Shown piece by piece: positions 47,980 to 56,254 of a DNA stretch of 64,000 nt (positions within the stretch are counted from its first letter, which is position 1; each line of letters begins with the position of its first letter). The notes beneath the pieces are model-generated. The model worked only from the letters and a program-made list of their open reading frames with translations, ran no database searches and was not told the origin of the DNA. The translations under genes were made by a program, and so were the position numbers. Source of the DNA: Yanshouia hominis (GTDB lineage Bacteria > Bacillota > Clostridia > Oscillospirales > Ruminococcaceae); the NCBI GenBank assembly GCA_014385025.1, contig JACRTB010000007.1:62001-126000 (forward strand). The letters are read 5' to 3'.

Positions 47980-48162
47980 TTACGCTTCTACCTTGACAAC
48001 TTCCTTGCCCTTGTAGTATCCGCAAACGGGGCAGACTCTATGCGGCATTTTCAGCTCGCCGCACTGGGTGCACTTGGAAAGCGCGGGAGCATCCAGCTTC
48101 CAGACACTCGAACGTCTCTTGTCTCTGCGCGCCTTCGATACCTTTCTCTTCGGAACCGCCAT
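47980..48162 (-). CDS. rpmF: 50S ribosomal protein L32
   Basis: A 60-residue protein beginning [20 protein letters not shown], with the zinc-binding pairs CTQCGE and CPVCGYYKG. It is a component of the large subunit near the peptidyl-transferase region. It lies 22 nt downstream of the YceD-family gene, the order conserved across bacteria. Confidence 0.97.
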   Translation of the reverse strand: MAVPKRKVSKARRDKRRSSVWKLDAPALSKCTQCGELKMPHRVCPVCGYYKGKEVVKVEA

Positions 48163-48184
48163 GTTTTTGCACCTCCCTTTAAAT

Positions 48185-48685
48185 TCAGCCTTTCAGCAGA
48201 TTTTTCAGAACTTGCAGCCGGGGATCGCCCTCATCCGGGCGGCACCCGCAGGTTGTTTTGTTGAGATCCGCCCCACACTGAGGGCACAGGCCCCTGCAGT
48301 CCTCCTTGCAGAGAAAGACCTGCGGCAGGGTAAGCTGGAGATCCGAGCCCGCGATCTCATCGAGCTCCAGGACTCCTTCCGGGGCGATCAGATAAACGTC
48401 ATCGAGGGAGGGATCCTCAAGCTCGCGCACCACCGGGTGCTCGAACCGTTCGGAGATTGTCCGCTCTGACTGCATCAGGCACCGGTCACACGAAAAGGGC
48501 ATGACCCCGCTGATTTGGTAGCGCAGCGTTACGACGCCGGCCCGGTTGGACGCCGTTCCGCTGACCGCCAGTGCATCAGGGAAAAGGACCGAACCGTGCC
48601 TTGTGACCCACGAAAGGTCGATCGCGCCCGCAAAATCCAGCTCCTCCCCGACGACGTCAAGGACCCGTTTCAAATCAAGGGTCAT
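48185..48685 (-). CDS. YceD/DUF177 family protein
   Basis: A 166-residue protein of the YceD (DUF177) family, which is encoded beside rpmF in most bacteria and is linked to 23S rRNA accumulation in E. coli and plants. The core [20 protein letters not shown] carries the family C-x2-C, and a C-terminal zinc-knuckle-like region follows ([19 protein letters not shown]). Start at the ATG at 48685 after GGGAGG. Transcribed from a consensus promoter at 48760. Confidence 0.9.
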   Translation of the reverse strand: MTLDLKRVLDVVGEELDFAGAIDLSWVTRHGSVLFPDALAVSGTASNRAGVVTLRYQISGVMPFSCDRCLMQSERTISERFEHPVVRELEDPSLDDVYLIAPEGVLELDEIAGSDLQLTLPQVFLCKEDCRGLCPQCGADLNKTTCGCRPDEGDPRLQVLKNLLKG

Positions 48686-48737
48686 AAGGTTTCCTCCCGT
48701 CATCGATTTCGCGCCGTAAAAGGGCGCAAAAAAACCT

Positions 48738-48753
48738 GTAACGCGGGCGTTAC
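48738..48753 (-). promoter_or_regulatory. Short hairpin plus U tract in the yceD leader
   Basis: Minus strand GTAACGCCCGCGTTAC folds back on itself and is followed by AGGTTTTTTT. It starts a few nt after the predicted start of transcription and before the yceD RBS, a position suitable for attenuation. Confidence 0.45.
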
Positions 48754-48759
48754 TTCGTT

Positions 48760-48788
48760 ATTATATGACACCCGCGGGGGTTTGTCAA
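48760..48788 (-). promoter_or_regulatory. Consensus sigma-A promoter of yceD-rpmF
   Basis: Minus strand TTGACA (48783-48788), a 17-nt spacer, TATAAT (48760-48765); both hexamers are perfect. Confidence 0.93.
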
Positions 48789-48849
48789 GAATTCCGCACC
48801 GCTGCAAACAAGAAAATTTTGCATCCGGGCGCGGTTTTCGGTCCGTAAA

Positions 48850-48895
48850 CGCCGAAGCCCGGCGCCCCGGGAAGAAGGAGCGCCGGACATCGGCG
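48850..48895 (-). terminator. Possible terminator after the PH-like gene
   Basis: CGCCGAAGCCCGGCGCCCC and GGAGCGCCGGACATCGGCG form a long imperfect hairpin; on the minus strand only TTTA follows. Confidence 0.45.
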
Positions 48896-48968
48896 GTGTT
48901 GTTTCCCCCGCGCGGGAGAGACGCCGCACGGAGTTTAAGAAGAAAAAGAGGAGGATGTTGATATTGGC

Positions 48969-49580
48969 TCAGGCCGCCCGTCTGAGAGGCTCGCTGCGGG
49001 TAAAGCCGTCGATCTTGATATAGGTGGGCAGGCAGCGGCAGGCGCCCTCGATATCGACAATGCTGGTGAAGGTCAGAGGCATCATCCGGTCCTCTTCGCG
49101 GGCGGGAAGCAGCTCGTTGAGCAGCTCGAGCCGGGCGGTGAAGGTCTTGGGGCCAAGATACAGGTTTGCCTTGCCGGATGCCAGGTATTCGACCGAAGCC
49201 TCGGCGAAATCGACGTAATCGCGGCTCTGGAAGCGGATTGTCTCCCCCTTCACGCGATAGGCGATCATCCGCTCGGTGGTCATGCAGTAGCAGATGTTCT
49301 GCTCAAGGTTGCGGCGGCAGAGGAACGGCGTGGCCGCGATATATCCGCCGAGGGCGAGGCTGAAAAAGCTCACCTTGGCGGCAAATGCCATCTCGATGCC
49401 GGCCGCGGGCGCATAGAAACCCGCATACCAGACAGCGGCGGCGGCAAAGAGGGCGGCAAATGCCCACACAATGATATTCTTGAGACGGAACGCAGGGTCC
49501 ATCAGCCGGATTCCCGCAGGGTGTCCCTGCCAGAGGACCTTTTCACCGGGGCGCAGGCGATCTTGCAATAACTGCTTCAT
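48969..49580 (-). CDS. Membrane protein with bacterial-PH-like domain
   Basis: A 203-residue protein. The N terminus RLRPGEKVLWQGHPAGIRLM is typical of bPH proteins. Two membrane helices follow (NIIVWAFAALFAAAAVWYAG and VSFFSLALGGYIAATPFL). Then comes a PH-like beta domain (CMTTERMIAYRVKGETIRFQSRDYVDFAEASVEYL). Function unknown. GAAAGGAAG precedes the ATG. It follows the two-component genes after a weak hairpin. Confidence 0.6.
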   Translation of the reverse strand: MKQLLQDRLRPGEKVLWQGHPAGIRLMDPAFRLKNIIVWAFAALFAAAAVWYAGFYAPAAGIEMAFAAKVSFFSLALGGYIAATPFLCRRNLEQNICYCMTTERMIAYRVKGETIRFQSRDYVDFAEASVEYLASGKANLYLGPKTFTARLELLNELLPAREEDRMMPLTFTSIVDIEGACRCLPTYIKIDGFTRSEPLRRAA

Positions 49581-49618
49581 AAACGTACTTCCTTTCTATC
49601 TGAGACTGTGATCGGATT

Positions 49619-49653
49619 CAAAACGCGCGGGCCTTCCCATCGGTCGGCGCGCG
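49619..49653 (-). terminator. Possible terminator of the two-component operon
   Basis: Minus strand CGCGCGCC pairs with GG(CC)CGCGCG and is followed by TTTTG. Confidence 0.5.
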
Positions 49654-49662
49654 GGATTTGCA

Positions 49663-50226
49663 CTATTCAAACGCCCTGCCCGCCTTGCGGAACTGGTCGG
49701 CGCTGGTGCTGTCACCGAGTCCTTCATAGGTTTCGGCGAGCATCCGGTAGAGCAGGGTGCTGTCGGGATGCCGGGAAAGCTCTCCCTTGAGGCGGTCGAG
49801 CGCCTCGCGGTAGCGGTGCGCGTCCAGAAGCTGCTGAATTTCCTCGCTGCCCGCGCGGCGTTCCTGCGCCTCGGCGGCAAGCTGGTTGAGCACGGCGCGC
49901 AGCCGGTCGGCGGTGAAGGGTTTCTGGAGGTAGGCGATTGAGCCGAGCTGGGTGCATTCGATGGCGTTTTTCACGGTGGGATAGGCGGTGATGATGATGA
50001 CCGGGGTGGGAATCCCCCGCGCCCGGATGCGCCGCAGCACCTCGGTTCCGCTCAACTCAGGGAGCTTGATGTCGAGAAAGACGAGATGGTAGGCGCCGCC
50101 GCAGATTTTTTCGTAGCCCTCCTGTCCGTTTGATGCCGTTTCCACCTCGTAGCCCTCGAGCTCCAGACATTTGGTCAGCAGCAGCCGGATGTTTTTGGTA
50201 TCGTCAACGACCAGCACGCGCTTCAA
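49663..50226 (-). CDS. Response regulator with C-terminal TPR-like helices, no DNA-binding domain
   Basis: A 187-residue regulator. The receiver domain (residues 1-120) has the acidic pair in VLVVDDTKN, the phospho-acceptor Asp in LVFLDIKLPELSG, Thr in IIITAYPTV and Lys in LQKPFTADR. The remainder is helical and TPR-like (YREALDRLKGELSRHPDSTLLYRMLAETYEGLGD). There is no HTH, so output is probably by protein contact. The start is TTG at 50226 after GGAGGTG, overlapping the kinase gene by 23 nt. Confidence 0.88.
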   Translation of the reverse strand: MKRVLVVDDTKNIRLLLTKCLELEGYEVETASNGQEGYEKICGGAYHLVFLDIKLPELSGTEVLRRIRARGIPTPVIIITAYPTVKNAIECTQLGSIAYLQKPFTADRLRAVLNQLAAEAQERRAGSEEIQQLLDAHRYREALDRLKGELSRHPDSTLLYRMLAETYEGLGDSTSADQFRKAGRAFE

Positions 50227-52063
50227 GCGCCTCACCTCCGTCCTGATAAATCGGCAGGGTAAAGAGAAACCGGCTTCCTTTCCTGACGTTGCTTTCGCAC
50301 CAGATTTTTCCGCCGTGGGCGGTAATGATGGCGCGCGCAACCGCAAGGCCGAGGCCGCTGCCCCGCATCTCGATGTCATAGCTCGAAACCTGCACATATT
50401 TGTCAAAGATCCGCTCGAGATATTCCTCCGGGATGCCGGTGCCGGTGTCTGAAACGACAACGGTGACGAACTGCGGTCCGCCGCCGAAGGCTGAAACGGT
50501 GATGGTGTCACCGCGGCCGGTGTACTTTACCGCGTTGGAAAGCAGATTGTTCATCACCCAGGTAATCTTGGAAAAGTCGCCCCGCACATCGGGAAGCTGG
50601 TCCGGGCACCGTTCGACAATGGTGGTTCCGCCGCGCTCGGCCGCGGGAGTAAACTGCCGGATACATTCGGAGAACACCTCCGGCAGAGAGCACCGCTCGA
50701 AGCGGTAGACATTCTCAGCCGACTCGATGCGGGAAAGCTCAAGCAGGTCGGTCACCAGACTGCAAAGCCGCTGGCCATCCTCCCGCAGCGCCTCAAAGAC
50801 CTCCTTCTGCTCGTCTGTCATATTGCCCAGCGCCCCCGATGAGAGCAGGTCAACGCCGATGACCATTGAAGTCAGGGGAGTCTTGAACTCATGGGAGATG
50901 GTGGCGATAAAATCCGACCGTTTGCGGTCGAGATCCTTGAGGGCGGTGATGTCGTAGAGGACGATGATGACCGCGTCGCCGGACGGTTCATCGTGGGCGA
51001 GAGGGGTGACCATCGCATTGTAAAACTTTGCCTCCTCCCCCGAGCCGAGCTGGATCACCCGTTCGGTATAGCTCTGGGAGCGGTAGGGAACCGCGGAAAA
51101 GGCGGAAAGCCCGCTCTGGGCAACAGCCTCCTGAAAATGGGACCCGCGCACCTCATCCATCTCGACCGAGAAAAGCCGGTCGAAGGACTGGTTGGTTAAG
51201 GTGATGCAGAAGCTGCCGTCGAGGATTGCCATCGGCTCGGTGATGCTTCGCACAATGGCCATGGTGCGGTTGCGCTCGGCCATCAGCTGGCCCATCGTGC
51301 TTTGTTCGAACTCCTGCAGGCGCTGGGTCATGTTGTTGAACTCCTGCGCCAGAGAGCCGAGCTCGTCGGAGGCCTGCACGCTGGTTTTGCGCCCCATGTT
51401 GCCCTGCCTCACCGCCTTGAGGTTCTGGGTGACCTCGTAAATGGGGCGGAACAGCTTGTCAGTGTAGATGCGGGCGGTGGTATAGGCGATGATGATGGTG
51501 ACGAGAAAGGTGCCAAAGAGAAGGGCGGCCGCGTGGCGGACCACCTCGCTGGCCTCCTGCTTGCGGGCGAAGAGGGCGGCTTCGTTCGAGACGCGCAGCG
51601 AATGGATGTGCTCACGCACCTCCGCGGCCGCAGGGGTCAGCCGCTGCTGGTAATAGCGGTCCGCCCGGACGGAGGAAAGCGCGAGATATTCGGGAAACAG
51701 CGCGCAGTAACTGTCGTATGAAGCGATGATTCCCGAAATCATTTCCATCTCCTGCGGGAGGATGATGGTCCCGTATTCGGTCGCGCTCGCCTCACGAAAC
51801 ACCGCCGCCTGAGCCTCGAGGGTGGAAGCGGCATCCTGGGCGTCGCCGGTATGTAGATAGCTCAGCAGGGCGGCGTCCTGCGCATAAAGCGCTTCGTCCA
51901 TCTGCCGCAGCCGCTGAATGCTGTTGTAGTTGGTGATGATCAGGCTGTCAACCGCACGGCTGATCTGGTACATATTGAAGAGGGAATAGATTCCCAACAG
52001 GGCGATCAGCAGCACCAGACTGCCGCAGAGCAGTGAAACCTTGCCCTTAAGAGACTTGATCAT
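50204..52063 (-). CDS. Membrane sensor histidine kinase (HAMP-PAS-HisKA-HATPase)
   Basis: A 619-residue kinase. The first membrane helix (VSLLCGSLVLLIALLGIYSL) is at about residues 10-30. A helical extracellular sensor of about 140 residues follows, then a second helix (AAALLFGTFLVTIIIAYTTA), HAMP, a coiled stretch and PAS (SITEPMAILDGSFCITLTN). The phosphorylated His is in ATISHEFKTPLTSM. The ATPase N, G1 and G2 boxes include VMNNLLSNAVKY, DTGTGIPEEYLERIF and GSGLGLAVARAII. Start at the ATG at 52063 after GAGGAG. Partner of the response regulator at 49663. Confidence 0.93.
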   Translation of the reverse strand: MIKSLKGKVSLLCGSLVLLIALLGIYSLFNMYQISRAVDSLIITNYNSIQRLRQMDEALYAQDAALLSYLHTGDAQDAASTLEAQAAVFREASATEYGTIILPQEMEMISGIIASYDSYCALFPEYLALSSVRADRYYQQRLTPAAAEVREHIHSLRVSNEAALFARKQEASEVVRHAAALLFGTFLVTIIIAYTTARIYTDKLFRPIYEVTQNLKAVRQGNMGRKTSVQASDELGSLAQEFNNMTQRLQEFEQSTMGQLMAERNRTMAIVRSITEPMAILDGSFCITLTNQSFDRLFSVEMDEVRGSHFQEAVAQSGLSAFSAVPYRSQSYTERVIQLGSGEEAKFYNAMVTPLAHDEPSGDAVIIVLYDITALKDLDRKRSDFIATISHEFKTPLTSMVIGVDLLSSGALGNMTDEQKEVFEALREDGQRLCSLVTDLLELSRIESAENVYRFERCSLPEVFSECIRQFTPAAERGGTTIVERCPDQLPDVRGDFSKITWVMNNLLSNAVKYTGRGDTITVSAFGGGPQFVTVVVSDTGTGIPEEYLERIFDKYVQVSSYDIEMRGSGLGLAVARAIITAHGGKIWCESNVRKGSRFLFTLPIYQDGGEALEARAGR

Positions 52064-52113
52064 GGCAGGCACTCCTCTCCGCCCAGCCTGTGGGCTTCCC
52101 CTTCTTTGAGCAA

Positions 52114-52142
52114 AGTATAGCGGTTTTCTCAGGGACCTTCAA
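52114..52142 (-). promoter_or_regulatory. Sigma-A promoter of the two-component operon
   Basis: Minus strand TTGAAG (52137-52142), a 17-nt spacer, TATACT (52114-52119). The DNA from 52143 to 52290 is AT-rich and has no gene. Confidence 0.75.
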
Positions 52143-52300
52143 CGAAAGATATGTTTTGACTTTGACACTTATCAGAAGGAATCGGGAGAATTTGAGATTT
52201 ATTTTCTGAAATCAGCCTTAAATATATTATAAATCCGGAAATTTGATCGTTTATTGAAATTTTATGTTTTCTTGTCGGAATCTTTATACCTCTGCCGCGA

Positions 52301-52842
52301 CAAAAGAGCCGCCCCGTTTCCGCCGAAGCGGAAGCGGGACGGCTGGTGTCTGTTGAGCGGTTACATCGTTTCGGGACTGTCGATCTTCATCATGAGAAGC
52401 ACATTGCGGATGACCTGCCGGGTGGCAAGGCAGAGGGAGAGGCGCGCCCGCGTGAGGCCGGAGGCCGCCGCACCGGGCACGCTTCTTTTACAGCAAAAGA
52501 GCCGCCCCGTTTCCGCCGAAGCGGAAGCGGGACGGCTGGTGTCTGTTGAGCGGTTACATCGTTTCGGGACTGTCGATCTTCATCATGAGAAGCACATTGC
52601 GGATGACCTGCCGGGTGGCAAGGCAGAGGGAGAGCCGCGCATGCATGAGGCCGGAGGCCGCCGCACCGGGCACGCTTCTTTTACAGCAAAAGAGCCGCCC
52701 CGTTTCCGCCGAAGCGGAAGCGGGACGGCTGGTGTCTGTTGAGCGGTTACATCGTTTCGGGACTGTCGATCTTCATCATGAGAAGCACATTGCGGATGAC
52801 CTGCCGGGTGGCAAGGCAGAGGGAGAGCCGCGCATGCATGAG
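52301..52842. repeat. Three-copy 193-bp tandem repeat of the argS 3' end and terminator
   Basis: CAAAAGAGCCGCCCCGTTTC recurs at 52301, 52494 and 52687, exactly 193 bp apart. Each unit holds a terminator hairpin, the argS stop codon and the last 31 or so codons of argS. Only the innermost is part of the gene. Copies 1 and 2 end with a GAGGCCGGAGGCCGCCGCAC junction segment absent from the gene itself. Differences include GGCGCGCCCGCGTGAGG versus GCCGCGCATGCATGAGG. Confidence 0.97.
52690..52727 (-). terminator. Terminator of argS (repeated twice downstream)
   Basis: Minus strand AGCCGTCCCGCTTCC pairs with GGAAACGGGGCGGCT and is followed by CTTTTG. Copies sit at about 52304-52341 and 52497-52534. 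Confidence 0.8.
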
Positions 52843-54501
52843 ATCGGCGTCGTCGCATTTGCAGCGGCAGGCGTTGTAGAATTTGTGGAAGCGGGTTGCC
52901 GTTTCGATGGCATAATGGGTCAGCCGCGCGGGATCGTAATTCTTCGCGGCCGCGACAATCTCCTCCGGGAAGGCGGCAAGCTCGCGCACCAGCTCCCGTT
53001 CGGCCGGGTCGGTCAGAAGCAGCAGCCGTTCAGCGGTGGGGGCCTCGGGGGAGATCCCCTCGGCGGCAAGGTTCTTGAGAATCGAGCAGACCCGGGCGTG
53101 CGCATACTGGACATAGTAAACCGGATTCTGGCTCGACTGTTCCACCGCGAGATCGAGGTCAAAATCGAGGGCGGTGCCCGGCTCCCGCATGTTGAAGAAG
53201 AAGCGGGCGGCGTCGATCGGCACCTCGTCGAGCAGATCGGAAAGGGTGATGGCATTGCCTGTGCGCTTGCTCATCCGCACCTGCTCGCCGCCGCGGGTAA
53301 GCCGCACCAGCTGCATCAGCACAATATCGAGCTTGTCCCCGCCGACCCCGAGCGCGTCGAGGGCGCACTTGAGGCGGGCGACATGGCCATGGTGGTCGGC
53401 GCCCCAGACATTGATGCACTTCTCATAGCCCCGATCGACAAATTTGTTCGCGTGATAGGCGATGTCGGCGGCAAAATAGGTCGGGAACCCGTTGGCTCGC
53501 ACCAGAACGTCGTCCTTGAGTTCGAGCTGGTCGATCTGCTTTTGGGTTTTCCCCTGCTTCAGGAGCGCTTCGGTCTGCACCGCGGCGTTTTTATACCAGA
53601 CGGCGCCATCCTTTTCATAGGTGTAGCCGCGCCGGGTCAGCTCTTCGACGGCGCGCATCACCGCGCCCGACTCGTGCAGGGTCGTCTCGGAAAACCAGTT
53701 GTCGAAGGTGATGCGGTAACGCCCGAGATCATCCTTCATCTTTTGGATGTTCTTGGGCAGGGCATAGGCAGACAGCACCTTCTTGCGTTCCTCGCTCGGA
53801 AGCGCAAGCAGGCTGTCGCCATGCTCGGCAATGTAGCGTTCCGCGTGGGCGGTGATGTCGGCGCCGTGGTAGCCGTCCTCCGGAAAGGGAACCGCCTCCT
53901 CACCCTGGAAATGCTGAAGGTAGCGGGCCTCGAGCGACTTGGCGAACTTCTCGATCTGGTTGCCCGCGTCGTTGATCAGAAACTCGCGGGTGCAGCGATA
54001 GCCGGCCCAGTCGAGCGCCGCGGCAAGCCCGTCGCCGATCGCGCCGCCCCGGGCGTTGCCCATATGCATCGGCCCGGTCGGATTGGCAGAGACAAATTCG
54101 ACCATCACCTTTTTGCCCTCGCCGTAATCGGTGCGGCCGTAGGAATTCCCCTCGGAAAGCACCCGGGCCACAACGTCGGCAAACCACCTTTCTGAAACAA
54201 AAAGGTTGATGAAGCCGGGACCGGCGGCCTCGGCCCGTTCGAAATGACTTCCCTCAAGGTTCAGGTGGCTGATAATCGCGTCGGCAATCGCGCGGGGCGG
54301 GCGCCGGAAGGCGCGCGCCGACGCCATCGCGGCGTTGGTCGCAAAATCCCCGTGGGAGGGGTCGGCGGGCTGCTCGATCAAAAAGGCGGGCAGCGCCTGC
54401 TGGGGGGCGGGAAGCGAGCCGTCCGCGACCGCCGCGTCCACCGCCGCGCGGAGGATGGCCTCAAGCTCCTGGCTTGCCTGGCTGATGGGTCCGTATTTCA
54501 T
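52747..54501 (-). CDS. argS: Arginyl-tRNA synthetase
   Basis: A 584-residue class I synthetase charging tRNA-Arg. The HIGH motif appears as ANPTGPMHMGNARGG near residue 120. The N-terminal Add-1 domain and the C-terminal DALR anticodon-binding domain (YVQYAHARVCSIL at its start) are present. The KMSK-like loop reads VRMSKRTGNAITL. Start at the ATG at 54501 with GGAG upstream. It follows a DUF1934 gene, the Bacillus ywiB-argS order. The last residues (RLSLCLATRQVIRNVLLMMK) are the portion tandemly duplicated downstream. Confidence 0.96.
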   Translation of the reverse strand: MKYGPISQASQELEAILRAAVDAAVADGSLPAPQQALPAFLIEQPADPSHGDFATNAAMASARAFRRPPRAIADAIISHLNLEGSHFERAEAAGPGFINLFVSERWFADVVARVLSEGNSYGRTDYGEGKKVMVEFVSANPTGPMHMGNARGGAIGDGLAAALDWAGYRCTREFLINDAGNQIEKFAKSLEARYLQHFQGEEAVPFPEDGYHGADITAHAERYIAEHGDSLLALPSEERKKVLSAYALPKNIQKMKDDLGRYRITFDNWFSETTLHESGAVMRAVEELTRRGYTYEKDGAVWYKNAAVQTEALLKQGKTQKQIDQLELKDDVLVRANGFPTYFAADIAYHANKFVDRGYEKCINVWGADHHGHVARLKCALDALGVGGDKLDIVLMQLVRLTRGGEQVRMSKRTGNAITLSDLLDEVPIDAARFFFNMREPGTALDFDLDLAVEQSSQNPVYYVQYAHARVCSILKNLAAEGISPEAPTAERLLLLTDPAERELVRELAAFPEEIVAAAKNYDPARLTHYAIETATRFHKFYNACRCKCDDADLMHARLSLCLATRQVIRNVLLMMKIDSPETM

Positions 54502-54572
54502 CTGTTTGCACTCTCCTGCATAGACTCCGGTTTCTGTCCCGCCGAAGGGACGGCGGGACAACGTCCTTTTAT

Positions 54573-55010
54573 TCACTGCGGCGGATCGGACTTGCCGACC
54601 TCCACCTTGATAATCACCTGATGTTCGCTGGCCAGCGCGGTGTTGATATCCATCGCGTAGGAAAAATCAAGTTCTCCGCCGTCGTCGGTGAGGGTCGAGC
54701 GGATCTGCCGCCCGTTGATTCCGACGGTCAGCGCGCCGTAGCCGGTGTCGTAAAAGCACTGGTGGCGGCATCCGCCCTCGACGATGAGCTGGGTGCTGGC
54801 GGGGCCGCTGCGCTGCATCGTCACCCGGTTGGGCTCGACACGCAGGGTGGTGCGGTGGCCCTCAAAGCCGGTGGTCTCGCTTTCCTGATAGCTCAGCCAG
54901 TAGCTGTTGTTGCGCCGGTAGAATCGGCCGCAGGTCAGCAGCTCGACGACCTCCTGCTCCCCGTCGACCCTCTGGATTCCCTTGATTGAGATCATCGCGT
55001 CTTTTTTCAA
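54573..55010 (-). CDS. DUF1934 family protein (YwiB-like)
   Basis: A 145-residue beta-barrel-type protein of the calycin-like DUF1934 family: IQRVDGEQEVVELLTCGRFY, YWLSYQESETTGFEG, TTLRVEPNRVTMQRSG, and GALTVGINGRQIRSTL...LDFSYAMDIN. The function is unknown; the gene is regularly found upstream of argS. The start is TTG at 55010, overlapping the ddl stop as TTGA after GAGGA; an in-frame ATG at 54995 is an alternative with a poorer RBS. Confidence 0.85.
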   Translation of the reverse strand: MKKDAMISIKGIQRVDGEQEVVELLTCGRFYRRNNSYWLSYQESETTGFEGHRTTLRVEPNRVTMQRSGPASTQLIVEGGCRHQCFYDTGYGALTVGINGRQIRSTLTDDGGELDFSYAMDINTALASEHQVIIKVEVGKSDPPQ

Positions 55011-56077
55011 CGGTTCCTCTCCTTTTTCGCCTCGTGCTCCTCCAGCGCCAGCCCGATCAGCCGGGTGATCAGCCCGCTGTAGGTCATCCCCGAGGCGATC
55101 ATCATTTTGGGGTACATGCTGATCGAGGTGAAGCCCGGCAGGGTGTTGATCTCGTTGAAGAGCACCGAACCGTCCTGTTTGACAAAGAAATCGACCCGCG
55201 ACAGCCCCCGGCAGTCAAGCGCCCGGAATACCCGCACCGCAAGCTCCCGGACCCTGCCGGCGCTCTCCCGCGGGATCTGTGCCGGGATATAGAGCCGCGC
55301 GGTATCGGTCTTGTACTTGGTGTCGTAATCATAGAAGCCATCGGCCGTCACAATCTCGCCGGTGGTCGGAGCCTCCGGGTCGAGATTGCCGCAGACGGCG
55401 CATTCAACCTCCTGAGCGGTAATCAGCTCCTCAACGAGCGCCCGCCGGTCCTCCCGGAAGGCGACCGCGAGCGCCTCGCCGAGCGCGTGGGCGTCGTCGG
55501 CCCGGGAACAGCCGACCGACGAGCCGGAGTTCACCGGCTTGACAAAGCAGGGAAAGCCGAGACTCGCGGCCACCCGCGCGCAGGCCGCCCGCCGGTCCTC
55601 TTCCGCGCAGACCAGCTCCCAGCGGGCCATCGGCACCCCGATCCGTTCGGCGACGATGTGGGTGTAGACTTTATCGAAGGCCAGTGCCGACGAGGTCACC
55701 CGGCAGCCCACATAGGGCAGATTGGAAAGTTCCAGCAGTCCCTGAACCGCGCCGTCCTCACAGTTTTGGCCGTGCATCACCGGAAAAACCACATCCACCG
55801 GGATGATTCGTCCCTCCGCGGGGACAAGCACCCCTCCGGCCGAACGGTCCGGGGAAAGGATTGCGGGCACGGCGTCCTCCTGCCAGCGGTCGGCGGCAAC
55901 CGGAGCCGGGTCCTCTCCGCGGCAGAGCAGCCAGCGTCCGTCGCGGGTCACCCCAAGGAGCAGCGGATCAAAGCGCTCACGGTCGAGATTTTCGATCACC
56001 GAGGTCGCCGAGCGCAGCGAAACCTCGTATTCGTTGGAAACCCCGCCGAATAAAATTAAAACAGTCTGCCTTTTCAT
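55007..56077 (-). CDS. ddl: D-alanine--D-alanine ligase
   Basis: A 356-residue ATP-grasp ligase making D-Ala-D-Ala for peptidoglycan. VLILFGGVSNEYEVSLRSA is the first substrate-binding motif, VFPVMHGQNCEDGAVQGLLEL the second. FVKPVNSGSSVGCSRADD is the ATP-binding lid, and FVKQDGSVLFNEINTLPGFTSISMYPKM the metal and D-Ala site. The lid region reads YDYDTKY, the Tyr form that favours D-Ala. Starts at the ATG at 56077 after GAGGTG. First gene of a ddl-DUF1934-argS run. Confidence 0.95.
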   Translation of the reverse strand: MKRQTVLILFGGVSNEYEVSLRSATSVIENLDRERFDPLLLGVTRDGRWLLCRGEDPAPVAADRWQEDAVPAILSPDRSAGGVLVPAEGRIIPVDVVFPVMHGQNCEDGAVQGLLELSNLPYVGCRVTSSALAFDKVYTHIVAERIGVPMARWELVCAEEDRRAACARVAASLGFPCFVKPVNSGSSVGCSRADDAHALGEALAVAFREDRRALVEELITAQEVECAVCGNLDPEAPTTGEIVTADGFYDYDTKYKTDTARLYIPAQIPRESAGRVRELAVRVFRALDCRGLSRVDFFVKQDGSVLFNEINTLPGFTSISMYPKMMIASGMTYSGLITRLIGLALEEHEAKKERNR

Positions 56078-56176
56078 TCTGATCACCTCATTAATAGCTT
56101 ATTCTAGCATAAAACGCGGAATGACACAACCGGGAAGGCCGGGTTATTTTTGCTTCTCCGCCTCCGCATCAAAGGA

Positions 56177-56205
56177 TTGTACTTTTTCCGCAAAGCCGCT
56201 ATAAT
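56177..56205 (+). promoter_or_regulatory. Sigma-A promoter of the comM-like gene
   Basis: TTGTAC (56177-56182), a 17-nt spacer, TATAAT (56200-56205). Confidence 0.78.
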
Positions 56206-56254
56206 AAGAAACAATGGTTCTGTCAAAAAGCACAGCAGAAAGGAGAAAGAGGAC

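Noticed and set aside
52301-52842. Insertion element or transposon remnant
   Set aside because: The repeated DNA is argS coding sequence plus its terminator; no transposase or terminal inverted repeats.
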